Of a stretch of DNA of 64,000 bases, positions 15,953 to 25,831 are shown piece after piece. The notes under the pieces are model-generated. The model was not told the DNA's origin. It did not search any database and saw only the letters and a program-made list of their open reading frames with translations. The translations under genes were made by a program, and so were the position numbers. Origin of the DNA: Streptomyces albireticuli (lineage in GTDB: Bacteria; Actinomycetota; Actinomycetes; Streptomycetales; Streptomycetaceae); assembly GCF_021228125.1 (NCBI RefSeq), contig NZ_JAJQQS010000019.1, positions 124,001 through 188,000 on the forward strand, in the 5' to 3' direction. How positions within the stretch are numbered: the stretch's first letter is position 1; every line of letters begins with the position of its first letter.

Positions 15953-17407
15953 TCACCGATCCGCGTCTCCGCCCTGAAAGGCTGACCGGCTCAGCCGCTC
16001 CGGGTTCCGGCGCCGTACCACCAGCAGCACGCCCGCCCCCAGCAACAGCCATACGCCCACGGCCGCGCCCGCGTACGAGACCGGTGACTTCAGCGGGGTG
16101 ACGAAGGAGAACACCGGCAGCCCGGAGGCGGTGAGCAGGGCCGGTATCAGGGCGGCGATCGCCAGGGCGGGGACGAGGAGGTGGTGTACCGGGCGCAGCC
16201 CCGGACGGCGTAGGAAGTACCCCGCACAGGCCAGGTTGGCCGCGACGTAGACGCCGACGACCACGATGACGACCCCCGTGGCGATCAGGTAGAAGGCGGT
16301 GACGGGGTCGTAGGCGAAGCCCAGTACCAGGGCCACCGCGACGGTCACGACGGTCTGTGCGGCGAGGGCCGTCACCGGGGAACGGTGCCGGGCGTGGACG
16401 GTGGCCAGGGATCGCGGGAAGAGTCCGGCACGGCCGAACGCGTAGGCCGTGCGCGTCGCCGCGTTGGCGCCCGCGTTGGCACTGGCGACGCAGGAGTTGA
16501 CCACCGCCAGGAACACGGGCACCCACATCAGACCGAAGGCTCCGCGGGCCACACCGTCCCACGACGCGTCGCCCTCCGCGCCGAAGCCCGCGAACCGGCC
16601 GGGCCCGTAGTACACGGTCATGGCGTAGGTGGTCAGGACGTAGAAGGCGCCCACGCCCAGGGCCGCGCCGACCACGGCCCGCCGGATCGTCCGCCGGGGC
16701 CGGCGGGCCTCCTCGGCCAGCGGGGCGGCGGCCTCGAACCCCGCGAAGGCGAGCATGCAGTAGACCGATCCGGCGAACACCCCTCCGGCGGCGGACTGGC
16801 CGGGGCCGGTGTGCGAAGGAGTGAAGACGGACAGGGTGTTGGCTTTCCCTGCCTGGACGATCAGCAGTGCCGCGAACACGACGAGGACGGCGACCTCGAA
16901 GACGCCGAGGACGACGCCGAGCCGTGCGGAGGCCCGGATGCCCCGGTACCCGGCCGCGGCGACGGCCGCCGCACCCGCCAGGACCCACGGCCACCACAGG
17001 TCAGCCGGGTACGCGGCCCACTGGCGGTGCAGCGTGCCCGCCAGGGTGAAGCCCAGCTGGAGCAGCACCAGCGGTGGCACGAGGGCTTCGGCGAAGACGT
17101 ACCCCCAGGCGACCAGGAAGCCGGCCGCGGGATGCAGTCCCCGGGCGGCGTAGGCCGCCACCGAGCCGGCGGCCGGCAGGCGCCGGGCGAGTTCGCCCAG
17201 GGAGGAGGCCGTGAGCAGCGACGCGGCCAGGGCGAGGAGGACGGACAGCGGCAGGCTGCCACCGGCGAAAGCCGCCCCGCCCGGAATGGACGCCACGACG
17301 GCGGCCGCGGGCGCCATGGCCGTCACGCTCTGGAACAGCACCGCGGTCCCGCCCACGGCATCCCGCCGCAGCTCGGCTCCTGTACCACTGCCTCCCGTGT
17401 CGGCCAT
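15953..17407 (-). CDS. APC-superfamily amino acid / amine permease
   Basis: 484 residues, strongly hydrophobic, with about twelve membrane-spanning segments. The first helices carry the APC signature (LFQSVTAMAPAAAVVASIPGGAAFAGGSLPL), and the family loops SLGELARRLPAAGSVAAY and LAFAGFEAAAPLAEEARRPRRTIRRA are evident. The C-terminus ends in a charged cytoplasmic tail. Members exchange or import amino acids and polyamines by proton or product coupling. Start ATG has GGGAGA upstream. It sits between the synthase gene and the methyltransferase, all on the minus strand, so it could supply a precursor or move the product. That is an inference, as such permeases are abundant in Streptomyces. Confidence 0.88.
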   Translation of the reverse strand: MADTGGSGTGAELRRDAVGGTAVLFQSVTAMAPAAAVVASIPGGAAFAGGSLPLSVLLALAASLLTASSLGELARRLPAAGSVAAYAARGLHPAAGFLVAWGYVFAEALVPPLVLLQLGFTLAGTLHRQWAAYPADLWWPWVLAGAAAVAAAGYRGIRASARLGVVLGVFEVAVLVVFAALLIVQAGKANTLSVFTPSHTGPGQSAAGGVFAGSVYCMLAFAGFEAAAPLAEEARRPRRTIRRAVVGAALGVGAFYVLTTYAMTVYYGPGRFAGFGAEGDASWDGVARGAFGLMWVPVFLAVVNSCVASANAGANAATRTAYAFGRAGLFPRSLATVHARHRSPVTALAAQTVVTVAVALVLGFAYDPVTAFYLIATGVVIVVVGVYVAANLACAGYFLRRPGLRPVHHLLVPALAIAALIPALLTASGLPVFSFVTPLKSPVSYAGAAVGVWLLLGAGVLLVVRRRNPERLSRSAFQGGDADR

Positions 17408-17556
17408 GCCCGTCTCCCCCCGTGCGTTGAGCAGTGCGGCAGTGCGACTGTTCCATGGCCCCGTGGTGAAGTGGCGCGGGAGTCACGGTAGTGGGGTGGC
17501 CGTGGGGCGGGGAAGGAGGCGCCCTCACCGAGCGCCGCCCCGAGGCGCGCGCTCTG

Positions 17557-20500
17557 TCAGGCATCGGTGCCCCTGGTGGCCGCGAGGCGTGCGTCGAGCC
17601 ACTCCCTGATCGCCCGCGCCGTCGTGCCGGCGTGCTTCTCGATCACGCTCCAGTGGTCTCCGGGAACGTCCAGGGTGGTGTGCGGCACCGGCCAGGAAGC
17701 CCGCCGCTCTCCGATCGCCGTTAAGGGCCCGACGCCGGTGAACGGTCCCGGCAGCGGGTCGGTGGCGCGGAGCAGGAGCGTGGGAACGTCGGCCGGTTCC
17801 GGGTGCCAGCCGCGGGCGATGCGGGTGTAGGCGCCGAGGGCGGCCATGGCCATGTCGTCCACGGCGGTGTCGAAGCGCTCGCCCATCTGCAAGGGGAGAC
17901 GGGCGGGCAGGGCCAGCAGCCACGGCTCTTGTTCGAGGTCGGGGGTGACGTGGTAGGTGTCGACGAGGACGAGGCCGACCGGTGGTGTGCCGGTCGCCGC
18001 GAGGCGCGCGGCCACCGAGTGCGCCGGGCAGCCGCCCATCGAGGAGCCGAGGACGGCGTACGGGCGGTCGCCGAGGTGCTCGCGCACGGTGCCGGCGTGC
18101 AGATCCACGAGGGTCTCCCAATCGCGTGGCACGGCGTCACCATGGGCGATGCCGGGGTGCCGGAGCTCGAGGACGTCCCGCTCGCCGCCGAAGGAAGCGG
18201 CCAGCGTGGCATGCCAGGGCCTGCCGAGAGCGGGGGAGAAGCCGGGCAGGCACACCAGAGCGGGACCGGTGGCGCCTTCCGCGAGCTTGAGGGGCGCGAG
18301 CTCGTGCGGGGCGCTGTCGGCGCGTTCGAAGGCGGGCACGGCGAGTGAGGCGGTCACCAGCAAGCGCATCGCCGACACGACGTCACCCGTCTCGCACACA
18401 CGCCGGTAGAGGGAGGCGAGGGGCTGCGCCGGTCGTGCCGTACATGGGAGCGCGATGGCGGCCTCTTCGAGGAGGACTCCGCCCAACTCCTCGTGAAGAT
18501 GTCCGGCCAGCTCCGCTGCGCTGGGCCGCTCGAACACGACAGCGGCGGACAGCGGCAGTCCGGTGAGCGCGCTGAGACGGTTGCGCAGCTGTACCCCGGT
18601 CAGGGAGTCGAAACCCAGCTCGGCGAAGGGGCGCCCGGGGGGAACGGAGGCCGCGCCGGTATGGCCGAGCACCGTGGCGACCTCCTCGCGGACCAGTTCC
18701 AGCAGGGCCGGCTCCCTGTCGGCCGCCGGCAGTGCGGCCAGCCGTTCCCGCCAGGATCCGGCCGTGATGCCAGGGCCTTCGCCCCTTCCGTCCTGTGCTG
18801 ACTCACGGGCCGTGCGCAGCAGCCCGCGCAGGGGCGGCGGCACCGGCCGCCCGGCGGTCCCCGACTGCCGGGAACGGTCCAGCAGCAGTGGGGCGAGCAC
18901 CGTCTCACCGCTGCCCAGCGCCGCGTCGAACATCGCCAGCCCCTGCGCGGGGGAGACAGCGCGCAGCACGCCGTCCAGGGCCTGGCCGCGGCCGGTTACG
19001 CGCGCCGCCATTCCCTCCCCGCCCGCCCACGGGCCCCATGCCAGGGAAAGAGCCGGCAGGCCGAGGGCGGCGCGGTGGTGCGCGAGCGCGTCCAGGAAGG
19101 CGTTCGCGGAGGCGTAGTTGGCCTGACCGGCGGTGCCCAGCAGTCCGGCCGCCGAGGAGAACAGGACGAAGTGCGACAGGGGCAGATGCCTCGTCAGTTC
19201 GTGAAGGTTCCAGGCCGCGTCCGCCTTCGGTCGCAGCACCGCGGCGAGCCGCCCGGGCGTCAGGGACTCCAGCACGCCGTCGTCCAGAACGCCGGCGGCA
19301 TGCACGACGGCGCTCAGTTCGTGCGCGTACGTCTTCACGACGGCGGTCAGGCGGGGGCGGTCGGCGGCATCGCACGCGATCACGTCCACGTGGGCGCCGG
19401 ACTCCGCCAGCTCTGCCGCGAGTCGCCGCGCGGCAGTGGACCGGAGGCCGTGGCGGCTGAGGAGGACGAGGCGGCGGACGTGGTGCCGGGTGACGAGGTG
19501 CCGGGCCAGCAGGCCGCCGAGCGCTCCGGTCCCGCCCGTCAACAGGACCGTGCCCTCTGCCGGAAAACCGCCCGGCCGGTAGTCCGATCCGGCCAGCCGG
19601 GGGACGCGCACGGCTCCTTCCGCGAGGGAGAGCTGGGGTTCGCCGGTGGCGACGGCCGCGGGCAGCAGGCGCAGGGACTCGGGCCGGCCGTCGGTGTCCA
19701 CGACCGTGAGGCGCCCGGGGTACTCCGCCTGCGCCGAACGCACCAGGCCCCACACCGCCGCGGCCGGCAGCTCCGGCTCCGTGGAGGTGGCGCCGCGGGT
19801 CACCACGACGAGGCGCGATCCGGGCGCGGCCGGGGCGGACAGGTGGCCTTGCAGCACGGCCAGGGCACGGGCAGTCAGGGCATGGGTGTCCGCGACGGGC
19901 CCGGCGCCCGAGGCGTCCGGGGACAGGGAGATCACCATCGTCCCGGGTGCGTTCCGCCGTCCGTCGGGCGCCGCGGGGAGCACGGAGCGTACGCCGATGT
20001 CGTCGGGTTCCGTCACGGACAGGGACGGCCCGTCGCCGTCGGCCGGAATACCGACCCAGCGCAGGCCGTACAGGGCCCCGTTCGCTTCCGCGGTCGCGGT
20101 GGATTCCGGTACCGGCCGGGTGGTCAAGGACTCCACCCCGGCCACCGGCCTCCCTGTGGGGCCGGTGAGCTCCACGGCGACCGTGTCCGTGCCGGTGGCG
20201 CGTACGCGCACGCGCAACGCCGTGGCACCGACGGCGTACACGCTCATGCCGCGCCAGGCGAACGGCATCCGGGCGGGTCCGGCGAGCGGCGCGGCGAGCA
20301 GTGACGCGTGCAGGGCGGCGTCCAGCAGCGCGGGGTGAATGCCGTACCGGCCGGCGTCGGCGCTCGCCACCCCGGGCAGCCGCACTTCCGCGAACACCTC
20401 TTCGTCCGGCCCGCGCCAGACGGCTGTGACGCCCCTGAAGGCGGGTCCGTACGCGTGACCGGCGTCGGCCAGGCGCTCGTACGCCCCCGTGAGGTCCACG

Positions 20501-23500
20501 GGCACGGCCTCGGCGGGCGGCCACTCGAAAGCGCCGGAATCATGGCCTCCACGTCCGGTGGCCGGGCCGAGCCGTCCGGTGGCGTGGTGCGTCCAGGCGC
20601 CGAGCGGGCCCGACTCCCGTGGGCGGGAGTGGACATCCGCGGTGCGGCGGCCCGACGCGTCCGGTTCACCGAGTACCACCTGCACCTGGACCCCTGCCCC
20701 GGAACCGGACAAGGGCAGCGGCGCCAGCAGCACGAAGTCCTCGACGACCTCCAGCCCGCACGCGTCGCCCGCGTGGAGCACCATTTCGGCGAACGCGGCG
20801 GCGGGTACGAGCACCTGCCCGGCGACGACGTGATCGCGCAGCCACGGCTGAGCCGTGACGGAGAGGTGACCGGTGCACAGCAGTCGTTCCGTGCCGGGCA
20901 CGGTGGTCGTCGCGGTCAGCAGAGGGTGCTCGTCCCCGGCGGGGACATGGGCGGCGGTGTCGTCCAGCCAGTAGCGCCGCCGCTGGAAGGGATAGGTCGG
21001 CAGGTCCACCCGCCGGGCGCCGCTGCCCGTGAACACCCGGGACCAGTCCACCGGCACGGCGTGTGTGTGCAGCCGGCCGAGCGCGGCCAGGAGCGTCTCC
21101 GTCTCCGGCGTGCCCGCCCGTGCGGTGGCCGTGCACACCAGCCCCTCGCGCTGCCCGGCGGCGCCGCTCAGGGCAGCCGCCGTGAGCTGTGCGTCGGGGC
21201 CCACCTCCACGCAGGCGGTCACCTGCTCGTCGTGCACGAGACGACGCAGGGCGTCGCCGAACCGTACGGTTTCGCGGGCGTGGCGCACCCAGTAGGACGC
21301 CGAGCGCAGGTCGTCCCCGTCCGCCCGGCGTCCCGTCAAGGCCGAGATCACCGGGATACGGGGCCTCCCGTAGGTCACCGCCGACGCGACGCGGCCGAAC
21401 TCGGCGAGCATCGGTTCCACCAGCGGTGAGTGGAAGGCATGACCTGCCCGCAGCCGCGTGGCACGGCGCCCGCGCCCGGCGAACCGGGACGCGAGGGCGA
21501 GCACGGCCTTCTCCTCCCCGGAGACGACGACCGACCGCGGACCGTTCACCGCCGCGATCGCCACGCGGCCCGTCAGATCCGGATCCGGATGGGCCAGCTC
21601 TCCCGCCACCTCGTCCTCGGCGGCCTCCAGGGCCACCATGGCGCCCGTACCGGGCAGTTGACGCATCAGCCGCCCCCGGGCCGCGACCAGCTCCACCGCT
21701 TCCGGCTCCGACAGGACGCCCGCGACGTGAGCCGCCGCCAGCTCGCCCACGGAGTGCCCGACAAGGGCCTCGGGCCGCACCCCCCCAGGACTCCAGCAGC
21801 CGGAACAGCGCCACTTCGAAGACGAACAGGCCCGCCTGCGCGAAGTCGGCCCCGTCCAGCAGAGCGGCGTGCTCGGTGCCCTCCTCCGCCCACAGCACCG
21901 AGCGCAGAGGCCGTTCCAGGCTGCCGGTGCCGTCGAATCGTTCACACAGGGCGTCGAAAGCGGCCGCGAACGCGGGGAAGGCACTGTGCAGTTCCCGTCC
22001 CATGCCGGGCCGTTGCGCGCCCTGGCCGGAGAACAGCAGGGCCGGACGTCCGGCGGGCGAGCCCGGCTTCGTTCCGCCGCTTCCGGAACCGGTCGCCGCC
22101 AACGTGTCCAGAGCGCTCAGCAGCGCCTCGCGGTCCCCCGCGGGCACGGCCGCCCGGTGAGTGAGCGCCGCCCGGGTCGTGGCCAGCGAGAAGGCGACAT
22201 CCAGCGAGGACAGCTCGGGTCGTTCCCGCAGCAGGGACGCCACCCGCCCGGCCTGCGCGCGCAAGGCCCGCGGATCCGCGCCCGACAGCAGCAGCGGCGG
22301 CACCGCACTCCAGGGCTCTCCCGGAGCGGGCTTCTCAGCGGTCCCCTCGGCAGGCTCCCCAAGGGCCTCTTCCAGGATGACGTGGGCGTTCGTCCCGCCG
22401 ATGCCGAACGCGGACACCCCGGCCCGGCGTGGGCCGCCGGGCGCCGGGTGCCACACCTCCTCCCGCGTCGGAAGCCGTACGGCGCCCGACGACCAGTCCA
22501 CATGCGGTGACGGCTCCTCGCAGTGCAGGACGCGTGGCAGCCGTCCGTGACGCATCGCCATGACCGTCTTGATGACACCGCCGACACCGGCCGCGGCCTG
22601 GGTGTGCCCGATGTTGGACTTGAGCGCACCGAGCCACAGCGGCCGGCCGGCGGGCCGCTCCCCGCCGTACGCGGCTTGCAGCGCCCGGGCCTCCACCGGA
22701 TCGCCGAGCGCGGTACCCGTGCCGTGCGTCTCGACCGTGTCGATGTCGGCCGGGGACAGCCCGGCGTCGGCCAGGGCCCGGCGGATCACCTCCTGCTGGG
22801 CCGGGCCGCTGGGCGCGGTCAGGCCGTTGGAAGCGCCGTCGGAAGCGACGGCCGAACCGCGGAGCACGGCCAGCACCGGATGACCGTTGCGCCGGGCGTC
22901 GGACAGGCGCTCCAGCAGGACCACCGCGGCACCCTCGGCCCAGGCGGTGCCGTCGGCCGCGGCCGAGAACGGTTTGCACCGGCCGTCCGGCGCCAGGCCG
23001 CGCAGCCTGCTGAACGCGACGAACGGGGCCGGCGTGGCCATGACGGTGACGCCCCCGGCCACGGCCAGTGAGCACTCGCCGGACCGCAGCGCCCGCGCCG
23101 CCGCGTGCAGGGCCACCAGCGACGACGAACAGGCGGTGTCCACGGTCACGGCGGGCCCGCGCAGGTCCAGGGCGTAGGCGATACGGCCCGAGGCCACGCT
23201 GCCCGCCGAGCCCAGGGCGAGGTGCGCCTCCAGCTCGTGCGGGCCGCGGTGCAGGAGACGGCCGGCGTAGTCGTCGTGCATCACGCCGACGAAGACACCG
23301 GTGTCGCTGCCGCGCAGGGCCGCCGGGTCGACACCGGCCCGCTCGCAGAGCTCCCAGGTGGTCTCCAGGAGCAACCGCTGCTGCGGATCGGTGGCCAGCG
23401 CCTCCCGTGGCGACATCCCGAAGAACCCGGCGTCGAAGTCGGCCGCCCCGGACAGGAACCCGCCGCGGAGGGTGACGGACCTGCCGAGCCGGTCGGGATC

Positions 23501-25552
23501 CGGGTCGTGGAGAGCGGACAGGTCCCAGCCCCGGTCGTCCGGGGCGTCCGAGGTCGCGTCACCCCCGGCCGCGACCAGCCGCCACAGGTCCTCGGGCGAG
23601 GCCACGCCGCCCGGATACCGGCAGGCCATCGCGACGACGGCCACCGGCTCCGCCGAAGGCGTACGCGCCCCGCCGCCGCCCGGGGCCGGGGCGCCGACCA
23701 GCGCGGCTTCCAGGAACGCCGCCACGGCGGCCGGCGTCGGGTGGTCGAACACCAAGGTGGCGGGCAGCTCCAGGCCGGTGGCCGCGCCGAGCCGGTCACA
23801 CAGCAGTACGCCCCCGAGAGAGGTGACCCCGAAGGCGGTGAAGGGCCGGTCCGGTGACAGGTCCCGCTCCGGCACGCCGCTCGCGTGCGCCGTCGCGGCG
23901 AGGACGAGGCGCAGCACGGTGTCGGACCGGGCGGACGGGTTCAGCGCCGACAGCCGCCCGCGCAGGGCGGACGCCGTGGCCTCGCGCGCCGACTCGAGCC
24001 GTCCGGCCAGGTGCCGGGCCAGCGCGCGGCGGTCGATCTTGCCCGAAGGGGTACGGGGCACGGTGCCGGTCTCGTACACCTCATCAGGCACCTTGAAGTC
24101 CGACAGCCGCTCCCGGCACAGGGCACGTACGAGGTCGGTGTCGACGCCGCCCCGCGCGTCGGTGACCACGAACGCCACCGGCACCTCGCCCAGCACGTCG
24201 TGCGGCCTGCCGACGACGGCCGCGTCCACGACGCCGGGGCAGGTGAGCAACGTGTGCTCGACCTCGACCGGGTTGACGTTCTCCCCGCCACGGATGATCA
24301 GTTCCTTGACCCGGCCCGTGACGCGCAGCCCGCCGTGTTCCTCGCGACGGCCGAGATCTCCGGTGCGGTACCAGCCGTCCGTGAAGGCCCGCGCGGTGTC
24401 GTCCGGGCGGTTGTGGTACCCGAGCATCAGGTTCGGTCCGCGGACCCAGATCTCCCCTTCGTCCCCGTCGGCGACGTCACCACCACCGGCGGGACCGGCC
24501 AGCCGCACCTCGACGCCGGGCACCGGCAGAACGCCGGAGCCCCCGGAACGGCCGAGCCGGCCGACGGCGATCTTCCCGCAGGTCTCGGTACTGCCGTAGC
24601 CCTCGACCAACGGGGCACCCAGCAGCTCCTCGACCTCCGCCCGCAGCTCCGGGGGAGTCGGCGCGCCCCCGGTGACGCACAGGCGGAGACCCGTCGGCGG
24701 CCGGGAGGCTTCGCGGACCGCGGTCGTGAGTAGACGGTAGGTGGCGGGCACCCCGGCCACGAGGGTGAACCGCCGCTCGGCGAGCGCCCGCGCGACGCTC
24801 GCGCCCCGGTCGAGGAGGTACGCGCTCGCGCCCACGGACACCACTCCCAGCAGGCACAGCGAGTGCGCGTAGGCGTGGAACATGGGCAGCGGCCACAGCA
24901 GCCGGTCCCGTGGCCCCAGGTCCCACAGCGGGACGTAGGCCGCCGCCACGGACCACAGCGCGGCGCGCTGGCCGGAGACCACGCCCTTGCTGGGCCCCGT
25001 GGTCCCCGAGGTGTAGAGGATCCAGGCCGGCTCGTCCAGGCCGAGGTCGTCCCGGGGCGCGCGCCCGGGGTCCGACCCGGCGAGCTGTTCGAAGGAGTGG
25101 GTGCCCGCGGCTGTTCCGTCCGGTACGGCGCTCGTGCCCGACACCAGGATCCGCGACCGTAACCGCGGCCGTACGGCCGCCAACCGCGAGATCCGTGGCA
25201 GCAACGTCTCCTCGATGAGCACCGCGACGGCCTCGCTGTCGTCGAGGAAGTGGGCGAGCTCCGTGTCCGTGGCCCCGGAATCGAGCGGCACACCCACGGC
25301 TCCCGCCCGCAGCACCGCGAGGAAACCCTCCACCATCTCCACCCGGTTGCCCAGAAGGAGCACCACCCGGTCGCCCCTCCGCACCCCCAGCCGCATCAGG
25401 TGCCCCGCCAGCCGGCGGGTGCGCTCCTCCAGCTCCTTGTACGTGACGCCCCGCCGTGCGTCACTGAAGGCGGTCTTCCCGCCCGCTCGGGCCGCGTGTG
25501 CCTCCAGCACGCCCGGCAACGCCCGGATCAATTCGCCGCGGATCTCGGTCAC
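17557..25552 (-). CDS. Type I polyketide synthase CoA ligase-ACP-KS-AT-DH-KR-ACP-TE, interrupted by a +1 frameshift
   Basis: Removing one base from the G7 run at 21780-21786 gives one 2664-residue protein from the GTG at 25552; the frame also extends up to 25606. Domains: CoA ligase (about 1-530; [31 protein letters not shown]); ACP1 (Ser578 in FGVTSLGG, Thr replacing the usual Asp); KS (about 665-1085; Cys808 in [30 protein letters not shown]); AT ([10 protein letters not shown]; Ser1267 in GHSVGEL; HAFHSPL, a malonyl signature); DH (His1574 in [10 protein letters not shown]); KR ([11 protein letters not shown] motif, B-type); ACP2 (Ser2316 in LGFDSL); TE (Ser2504 in GSSMGG). The ligase would load a free acid onto ACP1; one module or an iterative cycle extends and reduces it, and TE releases an unsaturated or hydroxy acid or lactone. 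A TTA codon lies in the TE region. The divergent P450 fusion is the likely tailoring partner. Confidence 0.88.
17722..17724 (-). promoter_or_regulatory. TTA leucine codon in the thioesterase region
   Basis: Minus-strand TTA in frame within GPLTAIGE near the synthase C-terminus. It is the only in-frame TTA I noticed in this gene and suggests bldA-dependent completion of the protein. I did not see TTA codons in the neighbouring permease or P450 genes. Confidence 0.8.
21780..21786 (-). other. Frameshift site: G7 homopolymer inside the AT domain
   Basis: On the coding strand the run reads TCCTGGGGGGGTGCGG. With seven G the frame gives [10 protein letters not shown] and leaves the AT family. With six it gives [17 protein letters not shown], the canonical AT sequence, and stays open to the natural stop at 17557. 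Either a real slip mutation has inactivated the synthase, or this is a homopolymer sequencing or assembly error. Confidence 0.9.
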
Positions 25553-25831
25553 TTCGTCCCTACCCCTCCGGTCATGAACGAGCGAAAGCGTCCCCACGCG
25601 CACCACACCACAATCCTCGCTCGCGAGGCCGGAGGAGCCGGGGGCGCGGCAGCCGCGTCGCGAGCGACCGTGAAGCCGGCACCAAGTCGGCGACAGTCAA
25701 CGCTTTTCCCCCGCCGGTAGTTCCGTCACACGGTCGCGTCACTCGACACAATCAGTAGACATGGTCGAGTGACAATGTCGTCTGTATGGTGGTCGGGAAG
25801 CGACCGATGACGCGGAACGAAAGGCACGCTG
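25553..25831. promoter_or_regulatory. Divergent promoter region with a 10-bp inverted repeat
   Basis: 279 bases separate the divergent synthase (GTG 25552) and P450 fusion (ATG 25832). GTCACTCGAC (25738-25747) and GTCGAGTGAC (25764-25773) are a perfect inverted repeat with a 16-base spacer, in a locally AT-richer stretch 59-94 bases upstream of the P450 start. This is a good candidate operator for joint control of both genes. The TetR encoded beyond the P450 (29121-29744) is a possible ligand, by analogy with Bm3R1 control of CYP102 in Bacillus. GAAAGG precedes the P450 ATG. Confidence 0.6.

Noticed and set aside
17557-25606. Two separate PKS genes (an upstream one running to 20666 and a downstream one from 21984)
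   Set aside because: The two frames split in the middle of one AT domain and the downstream one has no proper start. Deleting one G in the G7 run fuses them exactly into a standard synthase.
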